A DNA stretch of 64,000 bases from RYN-133 sp963708645 (GCA_963708645.1 CAVPTA010000008.1:186001-250000), one strand, 5' to 3'; shown: positions 8,956 through 18,177, numbered from the stretch's first letter. The notes: generated by a model from the sequence alone, not told the origin. Made by a program: numbers and translations.

Positions 8956-9559
8956 GCGGAAGGGCGAAGGAGTCGATCATCGCGCGCAGCACGGTGCGCA
9001 CCTCGGCCAGCGCCTGGTCGCGATCGGCGTGGAGCACCGCGTAGAGCGTCGCCTCGTCCAGCGCACCGATGAACACATGCGCGAGCGGTTCGACCGGCTG
9101 TTCGCGAATGCGCCCGATCGACATCGCGTAGGTGAGCAGCCCCTGCACCATCCCCATGCCGTAGCGCAGCCCGATCTCGCGCCACCGCTCCCAGCCCAAC
9201 ACCGACGGTGCGTCGATGAGGATGATCCGGCTGATCGCGGGTTCTGAGCAGGCGTCGAGCCAGGTGTCGGAGCCGAGCTTCATCAACTCGATCACGTCGG
9301 CGAGCCCGGAGTTGGCCACGGCCGCGTCGATCCGCGCCATCACCTCGGCCTCGACGGCCTCGAACACCGCCGCGAACAGCGCTGCCTTGTCGGCGAACTG
9401 GTGATACAGCGCCCCGCGGGTGACACCGGCGGCACGCACGATCGCCTCGGTGCCCACCCCGGCGTAGCCGTGCTCGGCGAACTGCGTGCGCGCGACCTGC
9501 ACCAGTGCGTCGCGGGTCGCAGCGGACCGGTCGCGCTGCGACCTGCGCTCGACAGTCAT
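8951..9559 (-). CDS. TetR-family transcriptional regulator
   Basis: A 202-residue TetR regulator. The N-terminal DNA-binding domain is clear: RSAATRDALVQVARTQFAEHGYAGV, then the HTH IVRAAGVTRGALYHQFADKAALF. The C-terminal half is a variable ligand pocket. ATG 9559 is preferred over a start further upstream because the fold begins directly after it. The start codon lies inside a perfect palindrome (CATACAG-A-CTGTATG, 9557-9571) placed between this gene and the divergent hydrolase, so it most likely represses itself and the hydrolase. The stop codon lies in the 50-bp palindrome. The inducer is unknown. Confidence 0.88.
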   Translation of the reverse strand: MTVERRSQRDRSAATRDALVQVARTQFAEHGYAGVGTEAIVRAAGVTRGALYHQFADKAALFAAVFEAVEAEVMARIDAAVANSGLADVIELMKLGSDTWLDACSEPAISRIILIDAPSVLGWERWREIGLRYGMGMVQGLLTYAMSIGRIREQPVEPLAHVFIGALDEATLYAVLHADRDQALAEVRTVLRAMIDSFALPR

Positions 9560-9571
9560 ACAGACTGTATG
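9557..9571. promoter_or_regulatory. Probable TetR operator
   Basis: CATACAG-A-CTGTATG is a perfect 7+1+7 palindrome in the divergent region between the TetR regulator and the hydrolase. It overlaps the regulator's start codon, a common arrangement for autoregulated TetR proteins. Confidence 0.65.
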
Positions 9572-9628
9572 TATGTTAGTGCTACCACGCACTCAAGCTA
9601 CCGCGAAAGCCCAGCACCGGGAGGCGCC

Positions 9629-10477
9629 GTGCCGATCATCGAGGTCCCGCAGGGCCGTATCGACTACCGCGTCGCCGGCCCCGAGAGCGACGCCCCGCCG
9701 GTCGTGTTCGTCCACGGCCTGCTCGTCGACGCCCAGCTGTGGACGGGCGTCGCGGACCGCCTCGCCGCAGCCGGGATCCGCAGCTACGCGCCGACCCTGC
9801 CGCTCGGCGCGCACCGCATACCGCTGGGCCCGGATGCCGACCTGACTCCCCGGGGCGTCGCCCGGCTCATCATCGACTTCCTCGCCGCGCTCGACCTGCG
9901 CGAGGTGACCCTGGTGGGCAACGACACCGGTGGCGCGCTGTGCCAGTTCGTGATCGACACCGACCCAGAGCGCATCGGCGCGCTGGTGCTCACGAACTGC
10001 GACGCGTTCGACAAGTTCCCGCCACCACCGTTCGGCCTGCTGGTGAAGGCCGGCCGCAGCCGGGCGATGCTCAAGATGATGGCGGCGAGCACCCGGCCGA
10101 CCGCGCTGCGCCACTCGGCGCTCGGCTTCGGCCCGCTCGCCCGCAATCTGGACGCCGCGGTGACCCGGAGCTGGATGGAGCCGCTGCGTACCGACCGTGC
10201 CATTCGCGCCGATACCGCCCGATTCATGGCAGGGATCGACAAGGCCGATCTATTGGACGTATCGACCCGCCTCGGCGCGTTCACCCGTCCGGTTCGGCTC
10301 GTCTGGGGCGACCGGGATCGCTTCTTCAAGCTCGAATTCGCCGAGCGCCTCGCCCGGACTTTCCCCGCCGCTCAACTCACGACAGTCGCGGACGGGCTCA
10401 CCTTCGTGCCGCTCGACGCCCCTGAAGCCGTTGCGGAGGCGATCTCGATGATCACTTCAACCGGGCGCAGCACCTAA
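9629..10477 (+). CDS. Alpha/beta-fold hydrolase
   Basis: A 282-residue alpha/beta hydrolase. It shows VVFVHGLLVDAQLW (oxyanion region HG), the nucleophile elbow GNDTGG with Asp in place of Ser as in haloalkane dehalogenases and epoxide hydrolases, PVRLVWGDRDRFF (acid strand) and a C-terminal half where the catalytic His is replaced or shifted (VADGLTFVPLDAPE has no obvious His). Activity is therefore uncertain. GTG 9629 is chosen because GGGAGG ends four bases before it and the conserved strand follows at once; an ATG at 9569 overlaps the operator. It is divergent from and probably controlled by the TetR regulator. Confidence 0.82.
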   Translation: MPIIEVPQGRIDYRVAGPESDAPPVVFVHGLLVDAQLWTGVADRLAAAGIRSYAPTLPLGAHRIPLGPDADLTPRGVARLIIDFLAALDLREVTLVGNDTGGALCQFVIDTDPERIGALVLTNCDAFDKFPPPPFGLLVKAGRSRAMLKMMAASTRPTALRHSALGFGPLARNLDAAVTRSWMEPLRTDRAIRADTARFMAGIDKADLLDVSTRLGAFTRPVRLVWGDRDRFFKLEFAERLARTFPAAQLTTVADGLTFVPLDAPEAVAEAISMITSTGRST

Positions 10478-10531
10478 AGATCGATTCCAGCCTGTCGATA
10501 GGACCCGAGAGGTCTTTGGCTGGAGGCTGGA

Positions 10532-12586
10532 TTGGTCAGGAAGAGCGAGTTCTCGCTCCGCACGCTGACGCTGTCAAGCGTCACGTGGTACGCGACTGTG
10601 CCCGTTGGCTGGGCGCTGATCCTGCTCGCCGGCTACCACATCGCGACGATCGCGCGGGTCGAACAGCCCGCCGCGTTCGTGATGACCGCAGGCCTGCTGA
10701 TCATTCTGGAGCTGCTCCCGCTCGTATCCGGACGCGGCCACGATCCGCAAGGCGTGGTCATGTCGACGGCCTTCCTGTGCGCGATGTTGTTCGTCTGGGG
10801 CGCGTGGCCGGCCATGCTCAGCGTCGGCATCGCCTCGCTCGCCGCCGACCTGCGCGCTCGCAAGCAGTGGTGGAAGGTGCTGTTCAACCCCGCGCAGTAC
10901 GCCGTGTCGGTCGGCGCCGCGTACGTCGTGATCTACCTCCTCCACGGACCCGTCAGCCTCGAGCATTCGCTGCCTACACTCGACCGCGGCGACCTCGTCT
11001 GGATCCCGCTCGCCTGGGTCACCTACTACGTGGTCAACAACTTCATCGTCTGCTGCGTACTCAGCTACGCCGACCGACTCCTCGTGCTCCTGCGAAACGA
11101 CTTCGTTCACGACGCCCTGATGTCGTTCTCGGTGATGGCGATCTCGCCGATCATCGTCGTGGTCGCAATGCACTCGTGGCTCGTCCTGCCACTGCTGCTC
11201 ATCCCACTCCTGCTGCTGTACTACACGGCTTCGATGTCGCTCGAACGCGAGCACGCCGCCGGGCACGACGACCTGACAGGCCTGCCGAATCGCAACACGC
11301 TGCGCTTCGAACTCGAGGACGCGCTGGTCACCTGGGAGCGCGACGGCGTCCCGTTCGGCCTGATGCTCATCGACATGAACGACTTCAAACGCGTGAATGA
11401 CACGCTGGGACACCAGGTCGGCGACCGCCTGCTCATCGAGTTCGCCAACCGGCTGCGCCAGCAGGTGCGCCCCGGTGACTTCGTCGCCCGGCTCGGCGGG
11501 GACGAGTTCGCGATCATCGTCTACGACACGGACGAAACCGTCGGACGCGCCGTCGCCGAGCGGCTGTGCATGTCGATCTCGCACTCGATCGATCTCGGCG
11601 GGCTCTCGCTCGAGGCGGAGGCGTCGATCGGCCTCGCCATGTGCCCGGCGCACGGCACCGACGGCGGCACGCTGCTGCGCCGCGCCGACGTGGCCATGTA
11701 CACCGCCAAGGCCAACCGCACCCGCGTCGAGGTCTACTCGCCGGCACGCGACATGAACTCCGCGGACGCTCTCGGCCTGTTGAGCGAACTGCGCCAGGCC
11801 CTCGCCGACCACGCGCTCGAGCTCTACTACCAGCCGAAGGTGTCGACAGCCGAGGGCACGCCGATCGGTGTCGAGGCGCTGATCCGCTGGAACCACCCTG
11901 TGCGCGGCTTCGTCGCGCCGGACGAGTTCATTCCGCTCGCGGAGGGCTCGGGCATCATGCCCCTGCTCACTGAGCGAGTCGTCAGCCTCGCACTCGCGCA
12001 GATCGCACGCTGGCGCGACGACGGCATGACGGTGCCGGTCGCGGTCAACATCGCACCGACCGACCTGATGGGCTCGGAGCTGCCCCGTGTGGTCGCACGC
12101 GGCCTGCGTGAGCACGACCTGCCGCCCGGGATGCTGCAGCTCGAGATCACCGAGCGCATCGTCACCCACGCCCTGGACGACGCGAAGCGCAATCTCGCGC
12201 AGTTGCGCGACCTCGGGGTATCGATCAGCCTCGACGACTTCGGCACGGGCTACTCGTCACTGCTGCGGCTGAGCTCGCTGCCGGTCGACGAGATCAAGAT
12301 CGATCGCGGCTTCATCTCCGCGATGTCGCAAGGCGACCGCGCCATCGGCATCGTGCGGGCGCTGATCGACCTCGCCCACACGCTCGGCATGCCGTCCATC
12401 GCCGAAGGTGTCGAAACCGCTTCGGAGCTGCGGCTGCTCGAGTCGCTCGGCTGCGACGGCGTGCAGGGCTGGCACGTTGCCCGGCCGATGCCCGCCGCCG
12501 AGGTCACGACGTGGCTGCGCGAACGGGCCGCGCGTGCATTGGCGATCGTCCACGACGGCGACGCCCCGACCTTGCGCGCGGTTTGA
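10532..12586 (+). CDS. Membrane GGDEF-EAL protein (c-di-GMP turnover)
   Basis: A 684-residue protein. The first 235 residues form about seven TM segments, followed by GGDEF (LGGDEF at 321-326) and EAL (448-450). The inhibition site RxxD (RPGD) sits five residues before GGDEF. The EAL motifs EALIRW, EITERI, LDDFGTGYSSL, EIKIDR and AEGVET are all present, so both domains look active. Start TTG 10532 has TGGAGG five bases upstream. It lies upstream of the type IV pilus cluster on the same strand, with the CBS gene between, and is a candidate regulator of pilus function. Confidence 0.9.
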   Translation: MVRKSEFSLRTLTLSSVTWYATVPVGWALILLAGYHIATIARVEQPAAFVMTAGLLIILELLPLVSGRGHDPQGVVMSTAFLCAMLFVWGAWPAMLSVGIASLAADLRARKQWWKVLFNPAQYAVSVGAAYVVIYLLHGPVSLEHSLPTLDRGDLVWIPLAWVTYYVVNNFIVCCVLSYADRLLVLLRNDFVHDALMSFSVMAISPIIVVVAMHSWLVLPLLLIPLLLLYYTASMSLEREHAAGHDDLTGLPNRNTLRFELEDALVTWERDGVPFGLMLIDMNDFKRVNDTLGHQVGDRLLIEFANRLRQQVRPGDFVARLGGDEFAIIVYDTDETVGRAVAERLCMSISHSIDLGGLSLEAEASIGLAMCPAHGTDGGTLLRRADVAMYTAKANRTRVEVYSPARDMNSADALGLLSELRQALADHALELYYQPKVSTAEGTPIGVEALIRWNHPVRGFVAPDEFIPLAEGSGIMPLLTERVVSLALAQIARWRDDGMTVPVAVNIAPTDLMGSELPRVVARGLREHDLPPGMLQLEITERIVTHALDDAKRNLAQLRDLGVSISLDDFGTGYSSLLRLSSLPVDEIKIDRGFISAMSQGDRAIGIVRALIDLAHTLGMPSIAEGVETASELRLLESLGCDGVQGWHVARPMPAAEVTTWLRERAARALAIVHDGDAPTLRAV

Positions 12587-12618
12587 CCGCCTCCGATGGT
12601 GCTTGTGTTTGGCAGCGC

Positions 12619-12634
12619 TCCGACTACGGTCGGA
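12619..12634. terminator. Weak hairpin after the GGDEF-EAL gene
   Basis: TCCGAC-TACG-GTCGGA forms a six-pair stem with a four-base loop 33 bases after the stop. The stem is short and has no U tract, so it may be only a partial terminator or a regulatory hairpin before the CBS gene. Confidence 0.3.
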
Positions 12635-12675
12635 TTGAGCAGCAATACAGCCCGCCAGACCGAGCGGAGGCAGCC

Positions 12676-13107
12676 GTGCAGATTGCTGACATCCTGCGCC
12701 ACAAGCAGGACAACCACGTGTGGACGATCGCGCCGGACGCGTCGGTGCGTGACCTGCTCAGCCAGCTCGCCGAGCATCACATCGGCGCGATGATGGTGTC
12801 AGGGGCCGGCTCGGAACTGGCCGGCGTCGTGTCTGAACGCGACGTGGTCCGCCGCCTGCACACCGACGGCGACGGCGTCCTCGACGGCACCGTCGAACAG
12901 ATCATGACCCGCGAGGTGGTGCACTGCGCGCCGGGCGACGCGGTCACCCAGGTGGCTGCGCTGATGACCGAGCGACGCATCCGGCACCTGCCGGTGCTCG
13001 ACGGCACCGAGCTGATCGGCGTCGTGTCGATCGGCGATGTCGTGTCCAGCCGAATCCGCGAGTTGCAACAAGACCGCGACCAGTTGGAGCAGTACATCAC
13101 CGGCTGA
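12676..13107 (+). CDS. CBS-domain pair protein
   Basis: A 143-residue cytoplasmic protein made of two CBS domains and little else. CBS1 covers about residues 1-65 (VWTIAPDASVRDLL, GVVSERDVVRRL), CBS2 about 70-130 (VEQIMTREVVHCAPGD, RIRHLPVLDGTELIGVVSIGDVV). Such pairs bind adenosine nucleotides (AMP, ATP, NADH) and act as energy sensors on partner proteins. GTG 12676 is set by CGGAGG five bases upstream. Its place between a c-di-GMP enzyme and pilB may be chance, but it could report energy state to pilus ATPases. Confidence 0.88.
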   Translation: MQIADILRHKQDNHVWTIAPDASVRDLLSQLAEHHIGAMMVSGAGSELAGVVSERDVVRRLHTDGDGVLDGTVEQIMTREVVHCAPGDAVTQVAALMTERRIRHLPVLDGTELIGVVSIGDVVSSRIRELQQDRDQLEQYITG

Positions 13108-13207
13108 GCACGCGGCCTGAGCAACTTTCGCCGCTGACCGCGCGGCGCGTGCCGGGCCGTAGCCCCGACACGTACGGTGGAAAAAACGGCGAGTCGGAGG
13201 ACGAAGC

Positions 13208-14879
13208 ATGTACGGCGACGAGGAGACAGTGCTCGACGCCTTACGCGCCCGTGGCATCCCGACATCCGTACTCGACTCTGCCTCGCAAGAAGCCGCCGAG
13301 ACCGGCCGCTACCTGCGGTACGTCCTGCTCGACTCGGGAATCGTCACCGAGATCGAACTCGCCGAGGCGCTCGCCGAGGCGTACGGGCTCGAAACCGTCG
13401 ATCTGACCCAGTACACGATCGACCCGGTCGCTGCCGCCAAGATCCCGCTCCCGCTGGCCCGCCGCCACCGCGTGCTCGGCATCGCGATCAAGAACGGCGA
13501 GCTGCACGTCGCGATCGTCGACCCCGGCGACGTGCTTGCACTCGACGACGCGCGCGCTGCGACGGGCATGCAGATCCGTCCGATCGTGGTCGCCCGCGAC
13601 GAGCTGATGAAGGCCCTCGACCGCTTCCAGCGCGCCGAGACCGACCTCGACGACATCGCCGCCACGCTCGGAACCGCGGACGCATCCCTCATGGAGGCGT
13701 TCGACGCGTCCGAGGACGACGCGCCCATCGTGCGCTACGTCAACTCGCTGATCGAGCAGGCCATCCAGAACCGCGCGTCGGACATGCACATCGAGCCCAC
13801 CGAGGGCGATCTGCGCGTCCGGTTCCGCATCGACGGCGTGCTCCACGAGATCGATACCGTCCCCCGCGCCGTCCAATCCGCGCTGATCAGTCGGCTCAAG
13901 ATCATGTCGGCCGTCGACATCACCGAACGCCGCATCCCGCAGAACGGCCGCATCTCGATGCGGATGGCCGGACGCACCGTCGACCTGCGCGCGGCGACGC
14001 TGCCGACCGTGTGGGGCGAGAAGATCGTGCTCCGAGTGCTCGACACCGGCGGCATGGATCTCGACCTCAAGCGGCTCGGCTTCACCGACACCAACTACGG
14101 GCGGTATCTCGACCTCGTTCCGCAAGCCCCACGGCATGGTGCTGGTGACCGGCCCGACCGGGTCGGGCAAGTCGACGACCCTGTACGCCACGCTCACCGA
14201 GATCAGCAATCCCGAGATCAACATCATCACCGTCGAAGACCCGGTCGAGTACCGGCTGCCCGGCGTCAACCAGGTGCAGGTCAACCACAAGGCCGGCCTC
14301 ACCTTCGCTGCGGTGCTGCCGGCCATCCTGCGCTCCGACCCCGACATCGTCCTGATCGGCGAGATCCGCGACCGGGTGACGGCCCAGCTGGCCGTCGAGG
14401 CCGCGCTGACCGGCCACCTCGTGCTCTCGACCCTGCACACAAACGACGCTCCGTCGGCGGTCACGCGCCTCATCGAGATGGGCATCGAGCCGTTCCTGGT
14501 CGGCTCCTCTCTCGACTGCGTGCTCGCCCAGCGCCTCGCGCGCCGGCTGTGCAGCTGGTGCAAGGAGGTCTACGAGCCCTCGAGCGCCGAACTCGAATCG
14601 GCCGCGTGGCCCATCGAGCTGCTAGGCGTCCCGACCCAGCTGTGGCGTCCGGTCGGTTGCCGCTCGTGTACCAACACCGGCTACCGGGGCCGCGTCGCGC
14701 TGCACGAGATCATGCCGGTGAGCGAGGAGATCGAACGACTCGCCGTCGAGCGAGCCTCGGCGCACGACATGCAGCGCGTCGCGCTGGCGCAAGGCATGGA
14801 CATGCTCAAGGTGGACGGCCTCCGCAAGGCCGCCGCCGGCGCGACGACGCTGGCGGAAGTGCTGCGCGTCGCGGTCTGA
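13208..14879 (+). CDS. pilB: Type IV pilus assembly ATPase PilB (frame break near 14114)
   Basis: The extension ATPase that drives pilin polymerisation. With one base removed the product is 556 residues. The N-terminal T2SSE_N domain (about 1-165) includes a segment like the MshEN c-di-GMP motif (LLDSGIVTEIELAEALAEAYG) but lacks the usual Arg and Gly at its start. The ATPase core has Walker A GPTGSGKSTT, the Asp box ITVEDPVEY, Walker B ILRSDPDIVLIGEIRD, the His box HLVLSTLHTNDAP and a four-cysteine zinc site (CSWC ... CRSC). The frame is lost at 14111-14117: GACCTCG appears to carry an extra C, since reading GAC-TCG restores the conserved RKPHGMVLV. As deposited it splits at 13208-c.14115 and c.14115-14879. 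CGGAGG precedes ATG 13208. Confidence 0.92.
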
Positions 14880-15002
14880 GCGCCAGACTCGAAATCCGTT
14901 TCGCCCGGAAAGTTTTCTCCCGAAACGCTTAAGGTCCCCGGTCTGCCGCCGATCATCAGGTTCGTAAGGTTCCCGTTAGTTTGAACCGGAAGGACCGCAG
15001 CG

Positions 15003-16232
15003 GTGGACACAGTCACCCACACCGGGTCAGCTGCTGGGGCGCACAGCGCCCCGACGCAGCCCCTCGGTTCGGTGACCCCGCTGACGAGTCACCTGCTCCC
15101 GTCCGCACCGCGGCCGATGCGCGACAGCGCCGAGGCCAAGAAGCTCGACAGCGCCGATGACGCGCGCCGCGCGCTCGACTCGATGCTCGCCCAGATGGTG
15201 CGCGCCGGCGGTTCCGATCTGCACGTCACGGTCGGCCTGCCGCCCATGGCCCGAATCCACGGTGCGGTCACCCGGCTGCCCGGCTGGGAGCGGCTGACCC
15301 CGGAAGACACCGAGGCGATCGTGCGTTCGGTCGTCACCCCCGAGCAGTGGACGCGCTTCCAGCAGGACCTCGAATACGACCTGGCCTACAGCCTGCCGGA
15401 CGTGTCGCGCTTTCGCGTCAACCTGTTCCAGCAGCGCAACTCCTACGGCAGCGTCATGCGCGCAATCCCGCATGAGATCAAGCAACTGCACGAGCTCGGC
15501 ATGCCGGAGCAGATCAGCCGTTTCGCCGAGATGCCCCGCGGCCTCGTCCTCGTGACCGGCCCGACCGGTTCGGGCAAGACCACGACCCTCGCTTCGCTCG
15601 TCGACCTCGCGAACCGGACCCGTCGCGATCACATCGTCACGATCGAGGACCCGATCGAGTTCTTGCACCAGCACCAGGAGTGCGTGGTGAACCAGCGCGA
15701 GCTGGGCATGGACACGCACAGCTTCTCCGAGGCGCTCAAGCACGTGCTCCGCCAAGACCCCGACATCATCCTGGTCGGCGAGATGCGCGACCTCGAGACC
15801 GTGTCGACCGCGCTCACCGCGGCTGAGACGGGTCACCTCGTGCTCGCCACCCTGCACACCCAGTCGGCGGCCCAGACCATCGACCGCGTGATCGACATCT
15901 TCCCCGCGCACCAGCAGCAGGAGATTCGCGCGCAGCTGTCGACCGCGCTGCAGGGCATCGTCACCCAGGCTCTGGTCCGGCGCAGCGACGGCGAAGGACG
16001 CACTGTCGTCTGCGAGGTCATGTTCGCGACCACCGCGATCCGCAACCTCATCCGTGAAGGCAAGAACCACCAGATCCCGTCGTTCATGCAGTCGTCCGGC
16101 TCCGACGGCATGCTGACCTTCGACTCGCACCTGGCCCAGCGCGTGAACCAGGGTGCCATCGACTTCGACAAGGCGCTGACCCTGTGCCACAACGTCGAAG
16201 ACTTCAAGCGCCTCTCGGGACGCACGTCATGA
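15003..16232 (+). CDS. pilT: Type IV pilus retraction ATPase PilT
   Basis: A 409-residue retraction motor, longer than usual at the N-terminus by about 50 low-complexity residues. It has Walker A GPTGSGKTTT, the Asp box VTIEDPIEFLH, Walker B RQDPDIILVGEMRD, the His box GHLVLATLHTQSA, and the PilT-specific AIRNLIREGK signature, which separates it from PilB. It drives depolymerisation and so twitching and DNA uptake. Start is GTG 15003. The gap to pilB is 123 bases; its stop overlaps the pilC start as ATGA, showing a tight pilT-pilC unit. Confidence 0.93.
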   Translation: MDTVTHTGSAAGAHSAPTQPLGSVTPLTSHLLPSAPRPMRDSAEAKKLDSADDARRALDSMLAQMVRAGGSDLHVTVGLPPMARIHGAVTRLPGWERLTPEDTEAIVRSVVTPEQWTRFQQDLEYDLAYSLPDVSRFRVNLFQQRNSYGSVMRAIPHEIKQLHELGMPEQISRFAEMPRGLVLVTGPTGSGKTTTLASLVDLANRTRRDHIVTIEDPIEFLHQHQECVVNQRELGMDTHSFSEALKHVLRQDPDIILVGEMRDLETVSTALTAAETGHLVLATLHTQSAAQTIDRVIDIFPAHQQQEIRAQLSTALQGIVTQALVRRSDGEGRTVVCEVMFATTAIRNLIREGKNHQIPSFMQSSGSDGMLTFDSHLAQRVNQGAIDFDKALTLCHNVEDFKRLSGRTS

Positions 16233-17470
16233 CCGCCGCCACCACCGTCGCGACCTGGGCGTACGAGGGTCTCGACGCCAAGGGCGCCCGCACCACGGGC
16301 ACGGTCGACGCGCGCGACGAATCGGCCGCGGCCGCGCAGCTTCGTGGCCAGGGTGTCACGCCACTGTCGATCATTGCGTCGGGCAAGGGTCTGCAGCGCG
16401 AGATCAAGATCCCGGGCTTCGGCGGCGACAAGGTCAGCCTCAAGGAACTCGCGATCATGACCCGCCAGTTCGCGACGATGACCTCGTCCGGCCTGTCGCT
16501 GCTGCGCTCGCTGTCGATCCTGCAGGACCAGTCCGAGAACAAGGCTCTTGCTCGCGTGCTCGGCGAGGTCCGCCGCGACATCGAGGCCGGCTCGTCGCTG
16601 TCGAACGCGATGAGCAAGCACGACAAGATGTTCCCGAGGCTGATGATCGCAATGGTTCGTGCCGGAGAAACTGGCGGGTTCCTCGACTCGGCCCTCGACC
16701 GCATCGCGATGAACTTCGAGAAGGACGCGAAGCTCCGCGCGAAGATCAAGTCGGCGATGACCTATCCCGTCATCGTCATCTTCTTCAGCTTGTTGATGAT
16801 CGCCGGTGTCTTGATCTTCATCGTCCCCGTGTTCGAGAACATGTTCCACAACCTCGGTGGTTCGCTGCCGTTGCCTACCCAGATCATCGTCACCACCAGC
16901 CACCAGATGGCCTGGCTCGTGCCGCTCACCGTGGTGATCGGAGTGATCAGCACGACGGCAGTGCGCCGCAAGCTGCACGACGACTACACCTGGCGGCTGC
17001 GTTTCGACCGGCTCAAGTTGCGCATCCCGGTCTTCGGAACCCTGTTCACGAAGATCGCGATCAGCCGGTTCTCGCGCAACCTCGGCACGCTGCTCTCGGT
17101 GGGCGTCCCGCTGATGCAGGCGCTCGACGTCGTGGGCGGCACGACCGGCAACGCCACGATCACCGAAGCGATGAAGGACGTCGCCGCATCGGTGCGCGAA
17201 GGCCGGCCGATGTCGACCGCACTCGTCAACCACGACATCTTCCCGGCGATGGTCACGCAGATGATCCAGGTCGGCGAAGAGACCGGCGAGATCAGCGGGA
17301 TGCTCGACAAGGTCAGCGACTTCTACGACCACGAGGTCGAGACCGCGACCGAATCGCTGACCGCAGCGATCGAGCCGCTCATGGTCGTCGTCATGGGCGT
17401 GCTCATCGGCGGCATGGTCGTGTGCCTCTACCTGCCGATGTTCACCATCTACCAGCACATCGCGAACTGA
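16229..17470 (+). CDS. pilC: Type IV pilus inner-membrane platform protein PilC
   Basis: A 413-residue membrane platform protein that couples PilB/PilT rotation to pilin insertion. Two T2SSF repeats are visible: LKELAIMTRQFATMTSSGLSLL and the second copy ISRFSRNLGTLLSVGVPLMQAL, each ending in a Gly-Glu-Thr-Gly element (GETGGFLD, GEETGEISGML), with TM segments near the middle (VIVIFFSLLMIAGVLIFIVPVF) and at the C-terminus. ATG 16229 overlaps the pilT stop by four bases. Confidence 0.94.
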   Translation: MTAATTVATWAYEGLDAKGARTTGTVDARDESAAAAQLRGQGVTPLSIIASGKGLQREIKIPGFGGDKVSLKELAIMTRQFATMTSSGLSLLRSLSILQDQSENKALARVLGEVRRDIEAGSSLSNAMSKHDKMFPRLMIAMVRAGETGGFLDSALDRIAMNFEKDAKLRAKIKSAMTYPVIVIFFSLLMIAGVLIFIVPVFENMFHNLGGSLPLPTQIIVTTSHQMAWLVPLTVVIGVISTTAVRRKLHDDYTWRLRFDRLKLRIPVFGTLFTKIAISRFSRNLGTLLSVGVPLMQALDVVGGTTGNATITEAMKDVAASVREGRPMSTALVNHDIFPAMVTQMIQVGEETGEISGMLDKVSDFYDHEVETATESLTAAIEPLMVVVMGVLIGGMVVCLYLPMFTIYQHIAN

Positions 17471-17508
17471 GAGGCACTGACATGCGCAGCCACCTCTTCA
17501 CCCAGATT

Positions 17509-17532
17509 TCCGACCCATCCCCTCGGGTCGGA
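17509..17532. terminator. Hairpin between pilC and pilA
   Basis: TCCGACCC-N8-GGGTCGGA forms a perfect eight-pair stem 38 bases after the pilC stop and 82 bases before pilA. It could end the pilB-pilT-pilC transcript or protect the 5' end of the pilA message. Confidence 0.45.
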
Positions 17533-17613
17533 TCGGACGCAGGCGCCCGCCTGGCTCCGTCGCCCGGTCGCAACCGCGGACCGGCAATCCCCCGCAGAGT
17601 CAAGGAGACTCAC

Positions 17614-18087
17614 ATGCGTAACACCATCACTGCCGTCCGCGAGAAGATGGGCAAGGACGAGAAGGGCTTCACCCTTATCGAGCTCCTCGTGGTTGTCGTC
17701 ATCATCGGCATCCTGACGGCCATCGCCATCCCGCTGTACCTGAACTACCGCAACAACGCTGAGGACAACTCGGTGAAGTCAGACATCAACGCCGGTAAGG
17801 CCGCGATCAACGCCTGCTACACCGACTCGACCAACGGCACTTACCCGGCCAACTCGGCCATCAGCCCGGCCGTTACCGGCGGCGTGATGTCCGGTGGCTC
17901 GAACGGTGCCAAGTTCACCCTCACCTGCGGTTCGACCACTGAGACGCTTCCGGTCTCGGCCAACAACCAGCTCACCTACACCTTCGTCGCTGCCGCCAGC
18001 GGCGTCCCGGCGTACTACACGCTGGCTGGTCTCTCGCAATCCGGCACCACGTTCACCTACAACAGCAACACCGGCGCGATCAGCTAG
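17614..18087 (+). CDS. pilA: Major type IV pilin PilA
   Basis: A 157-residue prepilin. The 18-residue charged leader ends in Gly18, then the class IVa processing site G^FTLIELL with Glu at mature position 5, a hydrophobic alpha-1 helix (VVVVIIGILTAIAIPLYLNY), and a globular domain with two cysteines (AINACYTD, TLTCGS) probably forming the D-loop disulfide. AAGGAG lies six bases before ATG 17614. An in-frame ATG at 17482 would give a 44-residue longer leader and is judged unlikely. A strong hairpin follows the gene, as expected for a highly expressed major subunit. Confidence 0.94.
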   Translation: MRNTITAVREKMGKDEKGFTLIELLVVVVIIGILTAIAIPLYLNYRNNAEDNSVKSDINAGKAAINACYTDSTNGTYPANSAISPAVTGGVMSGGSNGAKFTLTCGSTTETLPVSANNQLTYTFVAAASGVPAYYTLAGLSQSGTTFTYNSNTGAIS

Positions 18088-18114
18088 CTCTGAGCGCGTC
18101 ATCTCGGTACCACC

Positions 18115-18146
18115 GCCGGCGGCGGGGCAAGTGCCCCGCCGCCGGC
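18115..18146. terminator. Strong hairpin after pilA
   Basis: Perfect 15-base GC-rich arms (GCCGGCGGCGGGGCA and its complement) with a two-base loop, 28 bases after the pilA stop and 32 before the next prepilin. No U tract follows. It probably acts as a partial terminator or 3' stabiliser that keeps pilin mRNA above that of downstream minor subunits. Confidence 0.75.
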
Positions 18147-18177
18147 GCCACCCAACTCGAACCCCCGCGAGGCCGCT

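Noticed and set aside
12511..12675. Longer start for the CBS-domain gene
   Set aside because: The extension overlaps the end of the GGDEF-EAL gene in another frame, while GTG 12676 has a CGGAGG site at ideal spacing.
13208..14879. pilB as a true pseudogene
   Set aside because: A single extra C explains the break and all catalytic motifs on both sides are intact; the neighbouring pilus genes are also intact.
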